NCBI GenBank assembly: GCA_002405565.1
Contig: DHMB01000085.1
Span: 1 to 7,811, forward strand
DNA: 7,811 nt
Direction of reading: 5' to 3'
Source of the DNA: Clostridiales bacterium UBA4653
GTDB taxonomy: Bacteria > Bacillota > Clostridia > Oscillospirales > CAG-272
The notes under the pieces are model-generated. The model was given only the letters and a program-made list of their open reading frames with translations, made no database searches and was not told the DNA's origin. Below, piece by piece: positions 1 through 6,702 of this stretch (its first letter is position 1; each line of letters starts with the position of its first letter). Position numbers and translations under genes: made by a program.

Positions 1-1
1 C

Positions 2-2695
2 AACCGCGGAACAAACGTATTCTTTGGCGAAATTTCATATATCACAAATTCGATTGCGGCAATACTTCAGCTCGCACTTTCGATAGATTACAGCATCGTT
101 CTGCTTCACACATACCGCAGGGAAAAGGAAAATTGCGGCGACAACAGCACTGCGATGAAAGACGCGATAAAGTCCGTGATAAAGCCTGTTTCCGCAAGCG
201 CGCTGACGACAATTGCCGGACTTCTGGCATTGCTTTTCATGTCATTCCGCATAGGATTTGATATAGGTATTGTACTTATGAAGGGAATTGTCGTTTCGGC
301 AGTCACCTCCGTAACGCTTCTGCCGGCGCTTGTTCTTCTGCTTGACAAACCGATGAAAAAGGCGAAAAAGAAATCCTTTGTGCCGAGGGGGAAGGGCTTC
401 TGCAAAACCGCTTATAAGGCGGGAAAGGTAATTGTGCCGATTGCGCTTGCGCTCGTCATATGCTGCGGCGTTTTGCAGACGGGAAACACCTTCATCTTCT
501 CCGACACAAAAACCGGCAACGAAGCCATTTCCGACGTTTTCGGAAGCAACAACTCCGTTGTGGTTGTTTATAAAAATTCTGAAAATAACTACGAAAACGA
601 GCAGACACTCGCCGATATTCTTTATGATTACAGAACAAAGAGCGGAAAATCCGTTCTGACAAATTACACGGCTTATACAAACACCGTAAGGGATATGTAT
701 GACCTTACAAAGGCTGTTCAGAAGCTCGATATTTCCGAAAAAGACGCGGAAATGCTCTTTACAATGTATAATCTTTACCGCTCTCCGTCAGACACCTTGA
801 TATCGTTTGCCGACTTCATCGATTTTGCAAACGAGCTCATCGAAACGGATGATGACGCAAAGGAATTCATTGATGCAGACACCTCTAAAACGCTCAAAAC
901 GCTGAAAGTCGTTTCGGAAATAACGACAGGCGAACTCACCGCAGAGGAGCTTTATGAAAAGCTGACAACGGGCGTTATGGAGGGAACCGACGTAAAGCTC
1001 TTTTCCGTAAAACAGCTTTACGGGCTGTATTTCTACGATAAAGTTGACGCAAAGAACGTCGACTTCAAAACAATGCTCGATTTCATGATCTCCGCGTCGG
1101 AGGATGAAAACGTAAGCGGTATGTTTGACAATGTGACTGTTTTGCAGCTGAAAATGCTTTCCGCGGGAATAGCGCAGTTCAATCAGCAGATGGAAATGCC
1201 GATGGACAAGACAACCGCAAAGGGATGGATTTATCAGAACTGTGGCGCCATGCTGACAGACGCACAGCTTACACAGATATATGCCGGCTATTTTGCGACA
1301 ACAGGTCAGCCTGCCGGTGAAACGATTCCGTTCCTGCCGCTTATGAAATTCCTTCTCGCAAGCGGACAGATAAAGGACGAAAAAGCTACCGCGACAGTCG
1401 GCGGTTACGACGCGCTTTATAGTGCGATAAACACAGCCTACGGTTACGAGAGCTTCCTTCCCGCTCTTTCGCAGATAGCAACGGCTCTCTCCGGAACTGC
1501 TCCGCAGATAACCGTAACAGCGGAGTCTGTTCAGCAGATTTATATAATGTATTTCTATAAAACCGGCGCAATAGCGGACGGAAAAATAAACGGAAAGACA
1601 TTTGTCGGTTATGCGCTTGATACAGACAAAACGAATGTGGTTGTCCATGCACAGCTCACGGACGAAAACAGAAATAAACTCTGTGACATGCTGACCGTAA
1701 ATTCCTATATCTCAGATAAATCTGCGCTCACATACGAGCAGGCATATGAAAAACTCACCTCTTTGCAGGAGGAAATCAAGAGCGATATGTCGTCATCCGC
1801 GCTTGAAAAGGATAAGGTTTCGGGCGTGTATATCAAATACGCGATAGCGGACGGAAAAGCCATTGTCTCCCCGATAATGGCTTGCGACCTGCTGGATTTT
1901 GTCACTGAAAATATGGACACAAATTCGCTTCTCAAACGCAAAATGAGCGATGAAAACCGCGGAAAGGTTTCTGACGCGCAGGACGATATCGCAAAGGCGG
2001 AGGATTTGTTCCTCGGCGAAAATTATTCGAGAATGCTTCTTTCCGTAAACCTGCCGAACGAGAGCGAGGAGACGACGGAATTCGTTGACTATCTCTCCGG
2101 CGAGGTCAAAAATGTTTTCGGCGATGACGCCTGCATAACGGGAAACATTGTTTCGACTTACGACCTCGAAAATTCCTTTGCCCATGACAACAGCTTCATA
2201 ACCGTGTTTACGCTTATATCGATATTTGTTATCGTCATGGTTATATTCAGATCGCTTTCTCTCCCTGTCATCCTTGTTGCAACGATACAGGGCGCGATAT
2301 TCATTGCTATGAGCACACAGCTCCTCGGAAACGGAATATTCTTCATGAGCTACATCGTCACGACGTGTATCCTTATGGGGGCGACGATAGATTACGGTAT
2401 CCTTATGTCCAGCAACTACGTTGCGTACAGAGGGCTTTATGACAGGAAAAAGGCGCTTGAACTCTCCGTTGAGGCGGCAATGCCGACGGTGTTCACCTCC
2501 GGACTTATCCTCACCGTCTGCGGATTTGTTATCCATTTTATATCGAGCCAGAATTCGATCTCAACGGTCGGACTTCTCCTCGGCATAGGAACGATATGCT
2601 CCGTGGTCATGATAACGGTCGTTCTGCCTTCCGTCCTTTATATACTTGACAAGTTTGTTCTTTGCCTGTCGCTCAAAAAACGCAAAAACAAATAA
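2..2695 (+). CDS. MMPL/RND-family membrane transporter, 5' end outside window
   Basis: The frame is open from the left edge, so the gene begins upstream; the ATG at 155 is internal. The visible 897 residues (numbered from the codon at base 2) match the MMPL/RND architecture from TM4 onward. TM4 is at about 16-35 with the Asp29-Tyr30 pair, TM5-6 at about 64-114, a basic Lys-rich loop at 117-124, TM7 at about 142-160, a large extracytoplasmic domain at about 161-731, and TM8-12 at about 732-883. The second half repeats the Asp-Tyr pair at 797-798. In MmpL3-like proteins such paired Asp-Tyr residues in TM4 and TM10 carry the proton relay, so this is probably a proton-driven exporter of lipids or other hydrophobic cargo. 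By family comparison TM1-3 and the first porter domain are missing from the window. The extracytoplasmic domain is unusually large and internally repetitive. Substrate unknown. Confidence 0.93.
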   Translation, partial: NRGTNVFFGEISYITNSIAAILQLALSIDYSIVLLHTYRREKENCGDNSTAMKDAIKSVIKPVSASALTTIAGLLALLFMSFRIGFDIGIVLMKGIVVSAVTSVTLLPALVLLLDKPMKKAKKKSFVPRGKGFCKTAYKAGKVIVPIALALVICCGVLQTGNTFIFSDTKTGNEAISDVFGSNNSVVVVYKNSENNYENEQTLADILYDYRTKSGKSVLTNYTAYTNTVRDMYDLTKAVQKLDISEKDAEMLFTMYNLYRSPSDTLISFADFIDFANELIETDDDAKEFIDADTSKTLKTLKVVSEITTGELTAEELYEKLTTGVMEGTDVKLFSVKQLYGLYFYDKVDAKNVDFKTMLDFMISASEDENVSGMFDNVTVLQLKMLSAGIAQFNQQMEMPMDKTTAKGWIYQNCGAMLTDAQLTQIYAGYFATTGQPAGETIPFLPLMKFLLASGQIKDEKATATVGGYDALYSAINTAYGYESFLPALSQIATALSGTAPQITVTAESVQQIYIMYFYKTGAIADGKINGKTFVGYALDTDKTNVVVHAQLTDENRNKLCDMLTVNSYISDKSALTYEQAYEKLTSLQEEIKSDMSSSALEKDKVSGVYIKYAIADGKAIVSPIMACDLLDFVTENMDTNSLLKRKMSDENRGKVSDAQDDIAKAEDLFLGENYSRMLLSVNLPNESEETTEFVDYLSGEVKNVFGDDACITGNIVSTYDLENSFAHDNSFITVFTLISIFVIVMVIFRSLSLPVILVATIQGAIFIAMSTQLLGNGIFFMSYIVTTCILMGATIDYGILMSSNYVAYRGLYDRKKALELSVEAAMPTVFTSGLILTVCGFVIHFISSQNSISTVGLLLGIGTICSVVMITVVLPSVLYILDKFVLCLSLKKRKNK
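734..1915 (+). repeat. Five degenerate protein-level repeats in the transporter's extracytoplasmic domain
   Basis: Within the transporter a pattern recurs five times: an acidic/polar lead, then an aromatic core like QLxxIYxxYF, a variable loop, and a hydrophobic segment like LxDF. Copies begin near bases 734, 1004, 1253, 1514 and 1799, a period of about 83-95 residues. Core examples are EMLFTMYNLY, KQLYGLYFYD, AQLTQIYAGYF, SVQQIYIMYFY and KVSGVYIKYA. The nucleotide sequences do not repeat noticeably, so this is an old or structurally constrained protein repeat. It was aligned by eye; copies 1 and 5 are the weakest. Confidence 0.5.
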
Positions 2696-2709
2696 AATGA
2701 ATAAAAATG

Positions 2710-2743
2710 AAAAGCCGTCCGCTTTGAAAGCAGACGGCTTTTT
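2710..2743. terminator. Bidirectional intrinsic terminator between convergent genes
   Basis: A GC-rich stem pairs GCCGTC (2714-2719) with GACGGC (2733-2738). One C/A mismatch separates this from an inner GCTT/AAGC stem closed by a TGA loop. Four A residues precede it (2710-2713) and five T residues follow (2739-2743), so an RNA from either strand ends the hairpin with a U run. It lies 14 bases after the transporter stop codon and 51 bases beyond the last leftward gene, where a shared terminator for convergent units is expected. Confidence 0.9.
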
Positions 2744-2793
2744 GCTGTGTAAATTACGGATATCCGGCGCAGGGAAGTGCGCAACGGATATTT

Positions 2794-3261
2794 TCATTGT
2801 TTTTTCGCCCATTCGGCAAGTGCCGCTTCTGTCATGCGGTTTACAACGCCGCCGCTTTTCCATGTGGCGTCCGGACAGACTTTTCTGAGAACATCAACGG
2901 TCTTTCCCATTCCGCTTCCGCCGCTCGTTGCAAAGGGGATGACGGTTTTTCCTGAAAAATCGTAGCTTTCAAGAAATGTATTTATAATCGTCGGTGCGAC
3001 GTACCACCAGATCGGAAAGCCTATATATACGGTATCGTATTCACTCATATTTTCAATGTGAGAGGCAATCTCGGGTCGCGACTGCGGATTGCTCATCTCA
3101 ACGGATGAGCGGCTTTTGTTGTTTGTCCAGTCAAGATCAGCGCGGGTATACGGAACTGCGGGGCGGATTTCAAACAGATCCGCTCCGATGGCATTTGCAA
3201 GGTGTTCCGCCGTCTTTTTTGTTGTTCCGCTTGCGGAAAAATATGCTACAAGTTTTTTCAT
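2794..3261 (-). CDS. Flavodoxin (Flavodoxin_4-like), cytosolic
   Basis: This 155-residue protein is a full-length short-chain flavodoxin. It binds FMN non-covalently and passes electrons between redox partners in the cytoplasm. The N-terminal strand and phosphate loop FSASGTTKKTA (residues 8-18) hold the FMN phosphate. Trp85-Trp86 in GFPIWW and the loop TSGGSG (112-117) fit the isoalloxazine-contacting regions of this family. There is no signal peptide. The start is fixed by GGAGGT (3269-3274) with a 7-base spacer. It is the last gene of the operon, 28 bases after the aldo/keto reductase stop. It is a clear paralogue of the C-terminal half of the lipoprotein encoded at 4948-6030, sharing the blocks SEYDTV, IINTF and SGKTV. 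Its electron partner is not evident; the adjacent reductase uses NADPH directly. Confidence 0.93.
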   Translation of the reverse strand: MKKLVAYFSASGTTKKTAEHLANAIGADLFEIRPAVPYTRADLDWTNNKSRSSVEMSNPQSRPEIASHIENMSEYDTVYIGFPIWWYVAPTIINTFLESYDFSGKTVIPFATSGGSGMGKTVDVLRKVCPDATWKSGGVVNRMTEAALAEWAKKQ

Positions 3262-3289
3262 TTCATTTACCTCCGGTTTTCTTCATGCT

Positions 3290-4147
3290 TTATTTGCCGC
3301 TGAAAACGGGGAAATAGCTGTATTCGCCGTAGTCTTTGAAATCAACCTTGTTCAGCGCTTCCATATCGGCGTCCGAAATGACGAAATCAAGCTCCGAGTT
3401 TTCTTTTATATGCTCGCGTGATGACGCCTTCGGAAGGGCGATCAGTCCGAGCTGTAGGATATATCTGATACAGAGCTGCGCCGGCGAGACACCGTATTTA
3501 CTTGCTGTTTCAGCAATTTCACGGCTCTTCAATGCTTCGCCGTGCGCGATCGGCGAATACGCTTCGACGGCAATACCGTTTTCACGGCAGAATGAAATCA
3601 GCGCGTTCGGTGTGCTTCCGATGTGGGCAAGCACCTGATTTACGGCAGGCTTTATCCTGCAATGCGGGAGAAGACTTTCAAGATCGTCGCGAAGGAAATT
3701 TGATACGCCGATCGCGCGGAGCTTTCCCGCGTCATAAGCGTCTTCAAGTGCGCGCCAGACCTCGCGGTTTTCTTCAAAATACCGATTTTCTCCGCGCCAT
3801 TGTGCCCATGGCTGAGGTGCGTGAATAATCATCATATCGAGATAATCAAGCCCCATTTTTGCAAGCGTTTCGTCGATCGATTTTGCTGCCGATTCATAGC
3901 TTTTGTTTTCCGCCGCAACCTTGCTGACGACAAACAGCTTTTCGCGCGGTACTCCGCATGTGCGGACTCCCTCGCCGACGCCTCTCTCATTACCGTATGC
4001 CTGCGCTGTGTCTATATGGCGATATCCGACTTCAATCGCCGTTTTTACGGCTTCCGCCGCTTTGCCATCATCAATGCACCATGTTCCGAAGCCGAGCGAC
4101 GGAATGTTCACTCCGTTTCCGAGCGTGATATATTTATCGAAAATCAT
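3290..4147 (-). CDS. Aldo/keto reductase (NADPH-dependent, AKR superfamily)
   Basis: This 285-residue TIM-barrel oxidoreductase is the usual length for the family, which reduces aldehydes and ketones to alcohols with NADPH. The catalytic tetrad is intact: Asp46 and Tyr51 in DTAQAYGNE, Lys76 in SKV and His109 in IIHAPQPW. Ser149-Asn150 (GVSNF) and Gln171 are the usual nicotinamide contacts. Lys240, Arg244 and Glu249-Asn250 form the 2'-phosphate/adenine site, which favours NADPH. The strand around Gln171 reads NQVLAHIG where many members have QxExHP. The start codon overlaps the stop of the preceding CMD gene in an ATGA junction, with a strong GAGGAGGG (4154-4161) inside that gene, so translation is probably coupled. 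The specific substrate cannot be assigned. Confidence 0.95.
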   Translation of the reverse strand: MIFDKYITLGNGVNIPSLGFGTWCIDDGKAAEAVKTAIEVGYRHIDTAQAYGNERGVGEGVRTCGVPREKLFVVSKVAAENKSYESAAKSIDETLAKMGLDYLDMMIIHAPQPWAQWRGENRYFEENREVWRALEDAYDAGKLRAIGVSNFLRDDLESLLPHCRIKPAVNQVLAHIGSTPNALISFCRENGIAVEAYSPIAHGEALKSREIAETASKYGVSPAQLCIRYILQLGLIALPKASSREHIKENSELDFVISDADMEALNKVDFKDYGEYSYFPVFSGK

Positions 4148-4494
4148 TTGTGACCCTCCTCTTTTTCATCTGCGTCATTCCATATTTCTTTTGCCATGCG
4201 GAAGACCGCCCAAGCCTTCGGCCAACCGCAGTAGAACGCCGCATGGGTAACCGTTTCCGCAATTTCTTCTTTTGTTATACCGTTTTTCTTTGCGTTTATG
4301 AGATGATAGCGGAAGCTCTCGTCGACAAGACCCTGCGCCATAAGCGCAACGACCGTAATCAGCGAACGGTCGCGCAGGGAAAGCTCATTCTCTCTGCTCC
4401 ATACTTCGCCGAAAAGGACGTCGTCATTGAGCTCCGCAAATTTCGGGGCGAATTTCCCCAGGGCGTCTCTGCCCGCTGTCTGCTTTACAGACAT
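4144..4494 (-). CDS. Carboxymuconolactone decarboxylase (CMD/AhpD-like) family protein
   Basis: This 116-residue all-helical protein is of the CMD family. The segment LSLRDRSLITVVALMAQG (38-55), His64 in YHLINAKKNG and the C-terminal AAFYCGWPKAWAVFRMA (85-101) are family hallmarks. Some CMD relatives act on gamma-carboxymuconolactone and others, like AhpD, reduce peroxides with a CxxC pair. This protein has a single Cys (Cys89) and no CxxC, so AhpD-type disulfide chemistry is unlikely. His64, His84 and Cys89 are candidate active-site residues. The start has AAGGAGGG (4502-4509), which overlaps the cupin stop codon. The gene follows the cupin by 13 bases and overlaps the aldo/keto reductase start by 4 bases. 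CMD and cupin domains also occur fused in some bacterial proteins, which supports a joint role. The reaction is unknown. Confidence 0.92.
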   Translation of the reverse strand: MSVKQTAGRDALGKFAPKFAELNDDVLFGEVWSRENELSLRDRSLITVVALMAQGLVDESFRYHLINAKKNGITKEEIAETVTHAAFYCGWPKAWAVFRMAKEIWNDADEKEEGHK

Positions 4495-4507
4495 GATAAA
4501 TCCCTCC

Positions 4508-4930
4508 TTACAGCTTTTTGTATTCTTCGTCCGATACGGGCTCGCACCATTCGGTTTTGCAGTTTTTTCCCGGGACTTCGATTGCTATGTGCGAAAACCA
4601 GCTGTCTTTTTTCGCGCCGTGCCAGTGTTTTACGTTTGCGGGAATCGTTATAACCGTTCCTGGCGTGAGGCTGACAGCCTGTTTGCCGTCTTCCATATAC
4701 CAGCCCTCTCCCGCCGTGCAGACGAGTATCTGTCCGCCGCCTTCATCTGCGTGATGAATGTGCCAATTGTTGCGGCAACCGGGCTCGAAAGTAACGTTTG
4801 CAAGGAAAACCGTCTTGCCGGCTTCCGTCAGCGGGTTCAGAAACGACGCCCCGCTGAAATATTCAGCATAGGCGGAGTTATATTCTCCCTTGCCGAAAAC
4901 ATTCTGCTTTTCAAATTCTTTTTCGTTCAT
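4508..4930 (-). CDS. Small cupin-domain protein
   Basis: This 140-residue single-domain cupin has a beta-barrel with a predicted divalent metal site. Cupin motif 1 is WHIHHADEGGGQILV, with His57, His59 and Gln67 as likely ligands (His60 and Glu63 nearby). Motif 2 is PGTVITIPANVKHWHG, with His102 or His104 as the final ligand. The glycine turn AGEGW between the motifs is typical. No signal peptide is present, so it should be cytosolic. The start is set by AGGGAGGA (4938-4945), 17 bases downstream of the lipoprotein stop. Adjacency to the CMD gene suggests paired function in oxidation or electrophile metabolism. Cupins range from dioxygenases to isomerases and binding proteins, so the activity cannot be named. 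Confidence 0.93.
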   Translation of the reverse strand: MNEKEFEKQNVFGKGEYNSAYAEYFSGASFLNPLTEAGKTVFLANVTFEPGCRNNWHIHHADEGGGQILVCTAGEGWYMEDGKQAVSLTPGTVITIPANVKHWHGAKKDSWFSHIAIEVPGKNCKTEWCEPVSDEEYKKL

Positions 4931-4947
4931 ATCTTTTTCCTCCCTGA

Positions 4948-6030
4948 TTATTTTATGACGCCGCTTTCGCGGAGCCAGCTTTCAATATTATTGTCGTTTG
5001 CGCCCGACGCGCGGAGTCCGTTTGCAACGGTTGCGCCCGGTTCGGTTGATTTTATATCGGAGACCGATTTTGAAACCCCGCTGCTTCCGGATGTGCAGAA
5101 GGGAACAACCGTCTTGCCGGACAAATCGTAAGTATCAAAAAACGTATTTATTATCCGCGGCATTGTGCCCCACCAGATAGGATAGCCGATGATGACCGTA
5201 TCGTATTCGGAAATGTCAATGCTTTCGCTTCCAATCGCTGGGCGTGATGACGGATCGTTCATCTCGCGGTTTGCGCGACAGTTACTGTCGCTGTAATTGA
5301 GATCTGCCGATGAATATTTCTCGGCAGGGACGATTTCATAAAGATCGCCGCCGGTGAGCGAGGCGATCTTTTCAGCCACGGCTTTTGTGTGACCTGTGCA
5401 CGAAAAATATGCAACGAGAACTTTTGATTTTTGCGGTCGGTCGGGAATCTCCGGCTTTTCGGTCTGAGCGGTCTGTTCGGGGGCGTCTGTGCCGCTTACA
5501 AGCGAAATCGTGACAGTAAAGTCGCCTTTCATCGCCGCAAATTTTTCCGCTCCGCCATCGTCAAGTCTGCCGAGCGGGACGAGACCGGAAGAGCTACGGA
5601 ACGGGCGATAAAATATCGCAAGATTACCCCATGGAGAATACATCGTAATATCTCCCGCCGCAGGCGTGCATGAATCGGGTGCGTCTGACGTATCCCATGC
5701 TGGCGAGCCTTCCGGAAGATAGGCTGTCTTTTCCGTGCTGTTGTAGTCGGAAAATGTAAGCGTAAGCGGCAGGCGGGAGACAAGATCACGGCTGACGGAA
5801 TTATCGTCAAGCGTGCCGTAAACCGTCTGTCCGTCAAAGTTCATCTTGATTCGAGTGCCGGACGGCGCGGGCGGCTCAGTATTTTTTGAAGTTGTGGTTT
5901 GTTTACTGCCTGTGCCGAAAGACTCTGTTGTACTGCCGTCATGATTGTTTCCCGAATTGCATGCGGAAACCGCGCAGGCAATGACAAGCAGAAGTGCAAC
6001 AAAGGTTAAAAACGCTCTTTTTCTGTTCAT
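4948..6030 (-). CDS. Exported lipoprotein: cyclophilin-like domain fused to flavodoxin
   Basis: This 360-residue protein has four parts. Residues 1-24 are a lipoprotein signal peptide with a basic n-region, a hydrophobic core and the lipobox VSAC, giving Cys24 as lipidated residue 1. Residues 25-58 are a Ser/Thr/Gly-rich spacer. Residues about 59-178 match the bacterial cyclophilin-like fold, with blocks GTLDDNSVSRDLVSRLPLT, SPWGNLAIFY and GLVPLGRL. After a Pro/Glu-rich linker, residues 203-360 are a flavodoxin with the FMN phosphate loop FSCTGHTKAVAE (209-220), YPIWWG (283-288) and TSGSSG (313-318). By inference the protein is anchored on the outer face of the membrane and could carry FMN there. 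The start is supported by AGGAGG just upstream, overlapping the preceding gene's stop (6040-6042). The flavodoxin half resembles the cytosolic flavodoxin at 2794-3261. Partner and substrate unknown. Confidence 0.93.
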   Translation of the reverse strand: MNRKRAFLTFVALLLVIACAVSACNSGNNHDGSTTESFGTGSKQTTTSKNTEPPAPSGTRIKMNFDGQTVYGTLDDNSVSRDLVSRLPLTLTFSDYNSTEKTAYLPEGSPAWDTSDAPDSCTPAAGDITMYSPWGNLAIFYRPFRSSSGLVPLGRLDDGGAEKFAAMKGDFTVTISLVSGTDAPEQTAQTEKPEIPDRPQKSKVLVAYFSCTGHTKAVAEKIASLTGGDLYEIVPAEKYSSADLNYSDSNCRANREMNDPSSRPAIGSESIDISEYDTVIIGYPIWWGTMPRIINTFFDTYDLSGKTVVPFCTSGSSGVSKSVSDIKSTEPGATVANGLRASGANDNNIESWLRESGVIK

Positions 6031-6039
6031 AACATCCTC

Positions 6040-6597
6040 CTATATTGTTTTGATCGGCTTTGCGGGGTTGCCCGCAACGACCGTATTTTCTTCAACGTCT
6101 TTTGTAACAACGCTTCCCGCGCCGATGACTGCATTGTCTCCAACTTTCACCCCGGGCAGGAGAATTGCCCCCGCTCCTATCCAGACATTGTTTCCGATGG
6201 CAATAGGGCGTGAGGTGATATATCGCCGTTTGTCCGGTGCAAGTCCGTGGTTTTCTGTTATCAGCTGTACATGGGGAGCTATAAAGACGTCATCGCCTAT
6301 TGTGATTCCGCCTCTGTCCATAAAAGTACAGCCGAAGTTGATGAACACACGCCTGCCGACCCGTATATTGCGCCCGAAATCTGTATAAAACGGAGGATTT
6401 AAGTTGAAATCTTCTCCGACGGGTTGCCCCGTGATGGCGATATAATACTTTCGCACCGTCGCCGCGTCGCAAACCGATGTATTCATCTCCTGCGTCAGAC
6501 GCTTGGCATTACCGATAATCTTTTTGATTTCTCCGTAGTCTGCGTCGTCGATCGAAACAGGCTCGCCGGAAATGTCTCTTTCAAGAATGTTCTTCAT
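6040..6597 (-). CDS. Hexapeptide-repeat O-acetyltransferase (maltose/galactoside acetyltransferase-like)
   Basis: This 185-residue left-handed beta-helix acyltransferase should transfer acetyl from acetyl-CoA to a sugar or other hydroxyl. The N-terminal helical cap (about 1-60) is followed by hexapeptide repeats: INFGCTFMDRGGITIGDDVF (86-105), then IAIGNNVWIGAGAILLPGVK (132-151) and VIGAGSVVTKDV. His117 in TENH is the expected catalytic base of this family, and AGNPAKPIK at the C-terminus is typical. An in-frame ATG at 6664-6666 would add 23 residues, but they would be encoded by the terminator hairpin and are Arg/Phe-rich. The ATG at 6595-6597 with GGAG seven bases upstream is preferred. It is the first gene of the operon, 9 bases before the lipoprotein gene. 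The acceptor is unknown, and its link to the redox genes is unclear. Confidence 0.92.
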   Translation of the reverse strand: MKNILERDISGEPVSIDDADYGEIKKIIGNAKRLTQEMNTSVCDAATVRKYYIAITGQPVGEDFNLNPPFYTDFGRNIRVGRRVFINFGCTFMDRGGITIGDDVFIAPHVQLITENHGLAPDKRRYITSRPIAIGNNVWIGAGAILLPGVKVGDNAVIGAGSVVTKDVEENTVVAGNPAKPIKTI

Positions 6598-6604
6598 AAA
6601 TAAT

Positions 6605-6608
6605 CTCC
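6605..6608 (-). promoter_or_regulatory. Ribosome binding site deciding the acetyltransferase start
   Basis: On the minus strand GGAG lies seven bases before the ATG at 6595-6597. No comparable site precedes the longer candidate start at 6664-6666, whose upstream sequence is promoter DNA. This supports the 185-residue protein. Confidence 0.75.
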
Positions 6609-6609
6609 G

Positions 6610-6655
6610 AAAAAAATAAGCACGAAACAGGCTCCTTGCCTTTTTCATGCTTATT
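6610..6655 (-). terminator. Intrinsic terminator of the lysR transcript
   Basis: On the minus strand an 18-base 5' arm (6638-6655) pairs with an 18-base 3' arm (6615-6632) around a five-base loop AAGGA (6633-6637). There is one G-U pair and one mismatch. The hairpin runs directly into seven T residues (6616-6610). It lies 47 bases after the lysR stop codon and just before the acetyltransferase ribosome binding site. The long stem and T run are typical of Rho-independent termination. It could instead be an attenuator for read-through into the operon. Confidence 0.85.
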
Positions 6656-6681
6656 GTATCACGCAATTTGCGATATGTAAA
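6653..6681 (-). promoter_or_regulatory. Predicted promoter of the six-gene operon
   Basis: On the minus strand TTTACA (6676-6681) is followed by a 17-base spacer and TACAAT (6653-6658), each one mismatch from consensus. A TG one base before the -10 gives an extended -10 element. The start of transcription should fall near 6646-6648, inside the 5' arm of the lysR terminator hairpin, leaving about 50 bases of leader before the acetyltransferase start. The spacer contains the inverted repeat CGCAA-A-TTGCG (6662-6672), a candidate operator. Confidence 0.8.
6662..6672. promoter_or_regulatory. Inverted repeat in the operon promoter spacer, candidate operator
   Basis: CGCAA and TTGCG form a perfect 5-base inverted repeat around a single central base, between the -35 and -10 elements. 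Binding here would block RNA polymerase, so it fits a repressor site. It does not match the usual LysR T-N11-A box cleanly, so assignment to the neighbouring regulator is uncertain. Confidence 0.35.
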
Positions 6682-6702
6682 ATACTTATTTATAATTGAT
6701 TG

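Noticed and set aside
788..1648. Long minus-strand frame (286 codons) opposite the transporter
   Set aside because: It is a shadow of the transporter gene: Cys/Arg/His-rich composition, no recognisable domain and no ribosome binding site context.
1793..2536. Minus-strand frame of 247 codons opposite the transporter C-terminal region
   Set aside because: It runs antisense to conserved transmembrane coding sequence, and its highly charged composition is typical of a reverse-complement artefact.
155..2695. ATG at 155 as the transporter start
   Set aside because: The frame is open to the left edge, the upstream codons encode a typical MMPL TM4 with its Asp-Tyr pair, and no ribosome binding site precedes the ATG.
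4427..5131. Plus-strand frame of 234 codons across the cupin and lipoprotein genes
   Set aside because: It crosses two well-supported genes on the other strand and their intergenic region, with no domain or ribosome binding site.
6598..6666. N-terminal extension of the acetyltransferase from the ATG at 6664-6666
   Set aside because: The extra 23 residues would be encoded by the terminator hairpin and promoter DNA, and have no family counterpart. The downstream ATG has a good ribosome binding site.
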